Positions 60,129 to 64,000 of a DNA stretch of 64,000 bases are shown here, one piece after another. The stretch is from Oreohelix idahoensis (taxonomy: Eukaryota; Mollusca; Gastropoda; Stylommatophora; Oreohelicidae), in NCBI GenBank assembly GCA_024509875.1, contig JAMPIV010010584.1:178208-242207 (forward strand), given 5' to 3'. Each line of letters begins with the position of its first letter. The stretch's first letter is position 1. The notes beneath the pieces were generated by a model. That model saw nothing but the letters and a program-made list of their open reading frames with translations, searched no databases and was not told where the DNA came from. A program made the position numbers and the translations under genes.

Positions 60129-63024
60129 TGTCGAGGTTGAGTTAGAGTGTAGAGTATTTGTCGAGTTGGACAACTGTAGTGAAATCGACAAGGGATAGTG
60201 GACTGACAGAGTTATAGATTACACTTTAGATAAGGTGTAAATAGGAGATGGACTTGAGACAACCTGGAAGAAGATTTATTCAAATGATCTCTCTCTCCAG
60301 GCCTCAACTCACTTTACTGTCTAAGCATCTCCTGCTCTCTCTCTTTTCTCTTATCATACATAGAGATTATAGTAAAGAGCTAAAAATACAAATATGGATG
60401 GAAAGGTCGTGAACAGCGCATTAATAAATGTGTAAAATTTATTAAAGAAGAAAAAGCATGGAATTAATGCATATCATCACAACAACATAAAATTTCATCA
60501 ATAATCAAATATTCATCGATAATCATATACACCAACAATCACACACACAGATCACCATTCATAAAACCTGTAGAACACAAAGAGAAATAAATAAACTGTC
60601 TGCCAGTCTGTCGGTTTTCGTGGGACCAAGTACAATGCTTCAGACAGTGTCTTTTTTACGTAAAGATATACTCCATGGGTGATGGACTTGACCTGTATAA
60701 ATCCACTGTAGTCGCTATTGTTGGTGGCACCCCTGATTTCGCGATGGGACTGGAAGACTGTCTATCTCCTGCTGACCAAATAAACAAACTGAGCGACAGC
60801 ATGTCCGTCCGCTTTCGTGGGACCAAATGGGATAGCTCCAATGTCTTTACGTAAAGATATACTCCATGGATGATGGACTTGACCTGTAAATCCAATGTAG
60901 GCGCTATCTTTGGTGACACTAATTTGCGTGAGGGGCTGGAAGACGCTGTATATCTTTGCTGGCCGCTCCTAAGTGCGAGGTTTTAATATATCCAGGAATA
61001 AATACACAGGACGAAGTCACTTGAGGACAAATTGTCCCTTGCGCGCTTATCCGGCGCTAGAATCGGCTTTCGTACTTGGTATAAATCCTGTTTAAACTGG
61101 TTTGGCTGTGGTTTGCTGAGTGCCCCGTTTAGGCACAACAAAGGCGGGTGATATGGAATTCTGCTATAGGCATGCTGAGCGGGTTTGATATTCTGGAAGC
61201 CGCAATGCTCTGGCTGGTAATCCAATAGGCGAGTAGAGAACTACTACTGCGTTTGGCGATTCCAGATTTAGCGTTGGCTCCGTTGCACTGCGTGAGCTTA
61301 ACTTGGCGTTGACAAAAAGGGGTTTTGATTCAGGAACGGGGTGTGACGATTCGTGACGCTAGCGGTATTCAGAACCCTCTAGATCGAAGAGAATATTTCG
61401 TTCTTCGCCTGACTGGAATCTGCTCTCGCGAGTCGGTCCCCCTGGAACTGAGACCCAAAAGAGACACCTTTTAACTTCAAGCAACGCTAAAATCAATCTA
61501 ACTTTATACAGAAAGTTTCGCTCCACTATGGGATTAAATTTATTGTAGTTATTGCTATGATAGTTTAGGGCTGTCTTTAACCATGTCTCCTGTTCCTTAA
61601 AAATATCAATTATCAACACGCGCCCGCATAGGCTTAATATCTTTTGCACACCCATGTAACTGTCATTAAAATATTCTGACAGCAAAATCTACTCCTCTTC
61701 TCCCAATCTCAACATACAGGAAACCTAACATGTAGTTACAGTTAAATTTAATATGCTTATTCATCTTACAACATTAAATGAATTTACATAAACCGATTAC
61801 AGCATTTGACATTACACAAATAAATCGTATGTCCCCTTTGGGAAATATATTAGCATTTCCACAAAATGAGTACAAAGAAAATGCAATGTTCTTGCTATAA
61901 TAATACAGTTGTGGCTAGATCATACGATATAATTATATCTATGCCTGGTGACTGCTTTCCGTGAAAGTTATAGACTAGTGCCTAGCCACACAAGTAAGCA
62001 TAAAATGATCCTCCCTTGCCACTAGAAATATCTATCAAAAGGAATAAGTGACTATCTCCTATAATCCAGAGTTATTACCTGCATCTCACTATTCCGTTTT
62101 AAAGTGAACAATCCACACCTGACATTATCTTACAGAAATGACAGTTAATTTTGCTGACTCTTAACCCAATGGTAAGCATTCGTGGACTGATTCTACGCCT
62201 AATATCTGTTATTGTAAGTTTAACATTTAACCCATGATAAACCGTAACAGTGTAAGCACCACTTAATAGGCCGTAGACAGCGCTACCTTATCACTGAATA
62301 AATTACTAGGAGAAGTCCTCAGAAATAAATTCACTTCCCTAACAGATATATATAAAAGCTAACATGAATATATCATATTTATAAGATATGTCAACTCACC
62401 CCGAAAAATGCCAAGAAATAGGCGAAAAACATTTAGTTCTGTGTTAATGTTTGCCTTATTTCCATAATGGTCTATCTCGGGCCAGGAAAATTTACGAATG
62501 TCTTTGTCTATTAAAACCAGTCTACTCTTATAGATTACAAGGGACGCTCCCCCCGAACACCTGGCGTGCGTATTTCTACAGAAGTTCGGCGAAAGACGTA
62601 ATCTAGAGAAGACAAAAGAAATCGTGCGAAAGTTCCCCAGGCCTCAAAGGGTACCCGCCGCTCGTCATCAAACGTTTTAAAGCGACCAGAGAAATTCCCC
62701 TGTTGGGACCACAGAGGGTACCCGCCGCTAACGAACCGTTTCTTTCACAGAAACCGTCTTGGCTCGTTCTAACACTTAAAGCGGACCCGAGAAATGTTTC
62801 TCTGGTCGAACAGGTGCGTGAAGATAACATTACGTCTAGCGTTAGCTGACCGCAGCTGGCCAGCGTAAACAACCTCGGGTGGGGTTTGAGAGGGTGAGAA
62901 AGTTTGGCCACAAAGGTAGAAAAGGAAAGAAAAAGAAAATACAAAATGTCTCGGAAAACAGAACATTTAAAGGAGTAATCAAATTATGGACAAGATGGTA
63001 AAATAAATTATCTTTCACGTGACA
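60129..63024 (-). repeat. G6 3' LTR (2896 bp)
   Basis: Bounded by the LINE on the left and by the polypurine tract on the right. It includes a two-unit ~190-bp tandem repeat and short ORFs on the minus strand (for example 61359-61685, 62603-62944) that I cannot support as genes. Confidence 0.65.
60595..60966. repeat. ~190-bp imperfect tandem duplication in G6 LTR
   Basis: Both units contain TTCGTGGGACCAA, TACGTAAAGATATACTCCAT, GATGGACTTGACCTGTA and GCGATGGGACTGGAAGAC / GTGAGGGGCTGGAAGAC. Confidence 0.85.
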
Positions 63025-63042
63025 AGTGCCCCCCCTTTTAAA
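63025..63042 (-). other. G6 polypurine tract
   Basis: In sense, AAAAGGGGGGGCACT followed by the LTR start TGTCACGTG. Confidence 0.65.
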
Positions 63043-63122
63043 GTTCGAGGAATACGGACAAAAATGACAGTAATTTATCTTTTCCATCGTCTTTTGTTAC
63101 CTGTCATTGGAACATCCTATAC

Positions 63123-64000
63123 TCATAAAACCAAATACGTTTCCAATTTCTGTCTGTCTGTATGACTAGCTCCGAGTTCATTTCTTTTCTTCCCTCTGTC
63201 TAATAGACGTTCAGCGAATGGGATTTTGCGAGGCCAGTCGGCACTGACGCCTTCCGTTTCCGTGTGAACCTGACCTTGCTTCCGCAATTCGCTGTGCCTG
63301 TTTATGGTCCGGAAAATTATCCGCACCTGTTGTGAGTTTCGGCCCCGCCTGAACTCACTGGCCACTGCGTAGATAATCCGCCTGTTACATGCAGTGTAAT
63401 CGTTGCTGGACTCGGGCTGTTTAATTTCCGTTATGGGTTTACCTGTCGCGGACTTGAATAACCCTGTATAGCTGCAGTCTATAGGGACTTTTCGCGCGCG
63501 TATAACCCTAGTTGGTAAATAAAGCCGTTCGTTGGCCGAAGAAATACTAGCATTTTCCTTCTGCCTCTCCACACCTACTCCGCTGTTTCGGCGGGAGCAT
63601 TGATCAATCTTCAGACCTGTGCCGTCTAAAGGCGGGTCTGGAGCTTTCCTTGCCTTGCCAGTCACAACTCTGGCTTGGTCAACGGAAATGATCAAGTTGT
63701 TCTGTAATGGCCTGGCGGAGGCGACTACTTTGCTGTCCATCAGTGGGGTTGAGACCACTGGAATAATGCGATTTGAATGAGAAAACTCTGCTGCCTGAAG
63801 CAAAGAGTAATCGATCGCATTCTGGGGTTCTACTAAATCATAACGGATCTCCGTAGCTTCTATCCGTGAAGACAGATAGGTAATATCTGCGAGCTGCAGA
63901 GCTTGTTGAGTCGCTTTACCATTACTAGCATGACGTGAGCCAAGGCTCTCAACAATGGCTCCTTGTACAGTAGTAAGGCAGCTTTTCTCACTGTCTTCTG
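63123..64000 (-). CDS. Unrecognised ORF at the 3' end of G6 (incomplete)
   Basis: Open for at least 292 codons and still open at the window edge; the conventional start at 63803 is a TTG inside the frame, so the real N-terminus lies outside. Visible segments include LQLADITYLSSRIEATEIRY, LIISVDQARVVTGKARK and ASEFRRGRNSQQVRIIF. Composition is ordinary, with no transmembrane helix, zinc knuckle, protease, integrase or RT motif. It lies 98 bp inside the 3' LTR, the place of an env or extra ORF. It could be a novel accessory ORF, the diverged end of pol, or captured sequence. Confidence 0.5.
   Translation of the reverse strand, partial: EDSEKSCLTTVQGAIVESLGSRHASNGKATQQALQLADITYLSSRIEATEIRYDLVEPQNAIDYSLLQAAEFSHSNRIIPVVSTPLMDSKVVASARPLQNNLIISVDQARVVTGKARKAPDPPLDGTGLKIDQCSRRNSGVGVERQKENASISSANERLYLPTRVIRARKVPIDCSYTGLFKSATGKPITEIKQPESSNDYTACNRRIIYAVASEFRRGRNSQQVRIIFRTINRHSELRKQGQVHTETEGVSADWPRKIPFAERLLDRGKKRNELGASHTDRQKLETYLVL

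Larger units (their letters stand above)
60129..64000 (-). mobile_element. G6: LTR retrotransposon, left part (runs off the window)
   Basis: Interrupts LINE-A copy 3 right after ATAGAGGC. A 2.9-kb LTR (60129-63024) starts TGTCGAGG and ends CGTGACA, next to a polypurine tract and an ORF on the minus strand. The orientation is therefore minus and this is the 3' end. The expected duplication GAGGC cannot be checked here. Confidence 0.7.

Overview
The window is a stretch of a large, repeat-rich animal genome, almost certainly an invertebrate. It is AT-rich and has long (TA)n, (CT)n and (GAA)n tracts, tRNA-derived SINEs, several LTR and non-LTR retrotransposons, and hAT-, piggyBac- and mariner-type DNA transposons. 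There is no bacterial-style gene organisation. I cannot name the species; mollusc or arthropod/chelicerate are both plausible. Nearly all recognisable coding sequence belongs to mobile elements. The only host-like coding pieces are a conserved open fragment at 17815-17976 (+) and a doubtful terminal exon at 47818-47988 (-).

Layout. (1) 1-8684: LTR element G1 (minus). Its left LTR is cut by the window edge, and the visible 428 bp look identical to the right LTR. It is inserted into the left LTR of (2) 8685-17813: LTR element G2 (minus), with 2.4-kb LTRs and a pol that lacks a recognisable protease and integrase core. G2 itself lies inside a conserved ORF (17815-17976). (3) 17977-22999: a hAT-type MITE filled with a 30-bp minisatellite, a dispersed repeat (copy A), a SINE and a 0.5-kb polypurine tract. 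(4) 23000-26336: a minus-strand LINE (LINE-B) broken by an LTR fragment. (5) 28207-47465: a nested stack. A plus-strand LTR element (G4) has its gag split by a LINE-A head-to-tail dimer, which is split by a solo LTR (L5), which holds a piggyBac-like MITE, which is split by LTR element G3 (35016-44132). (6) 47466-54994: two more copies (B, C) of the dispersed repeat, CT-rich tandem repeats, and an inverted SINE pair around a 26-bp minisatellite, followed by a 30-bp minisatellite. (7) 54997-64000: a truncated mariner, a truncated LTR element (G5), a LINE-A copy with its 5' end, and an LTR element (G6) with a 2.9-kb LTR and an unrecognised ORF running off the window.

Biology. In G1 and G3 the pol order is protease - integrase - reverse transcriptase - RNase H. 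This is integrase-first, as in Ty1/copia, but the protein sequences are Ty3/gypsy-like; it is the arrangement known for Gmr1-like elements. Most coding regions carry frameshifts or stops. G1 is the least damaged, with all its frame breaks in simple-sequence tracts.
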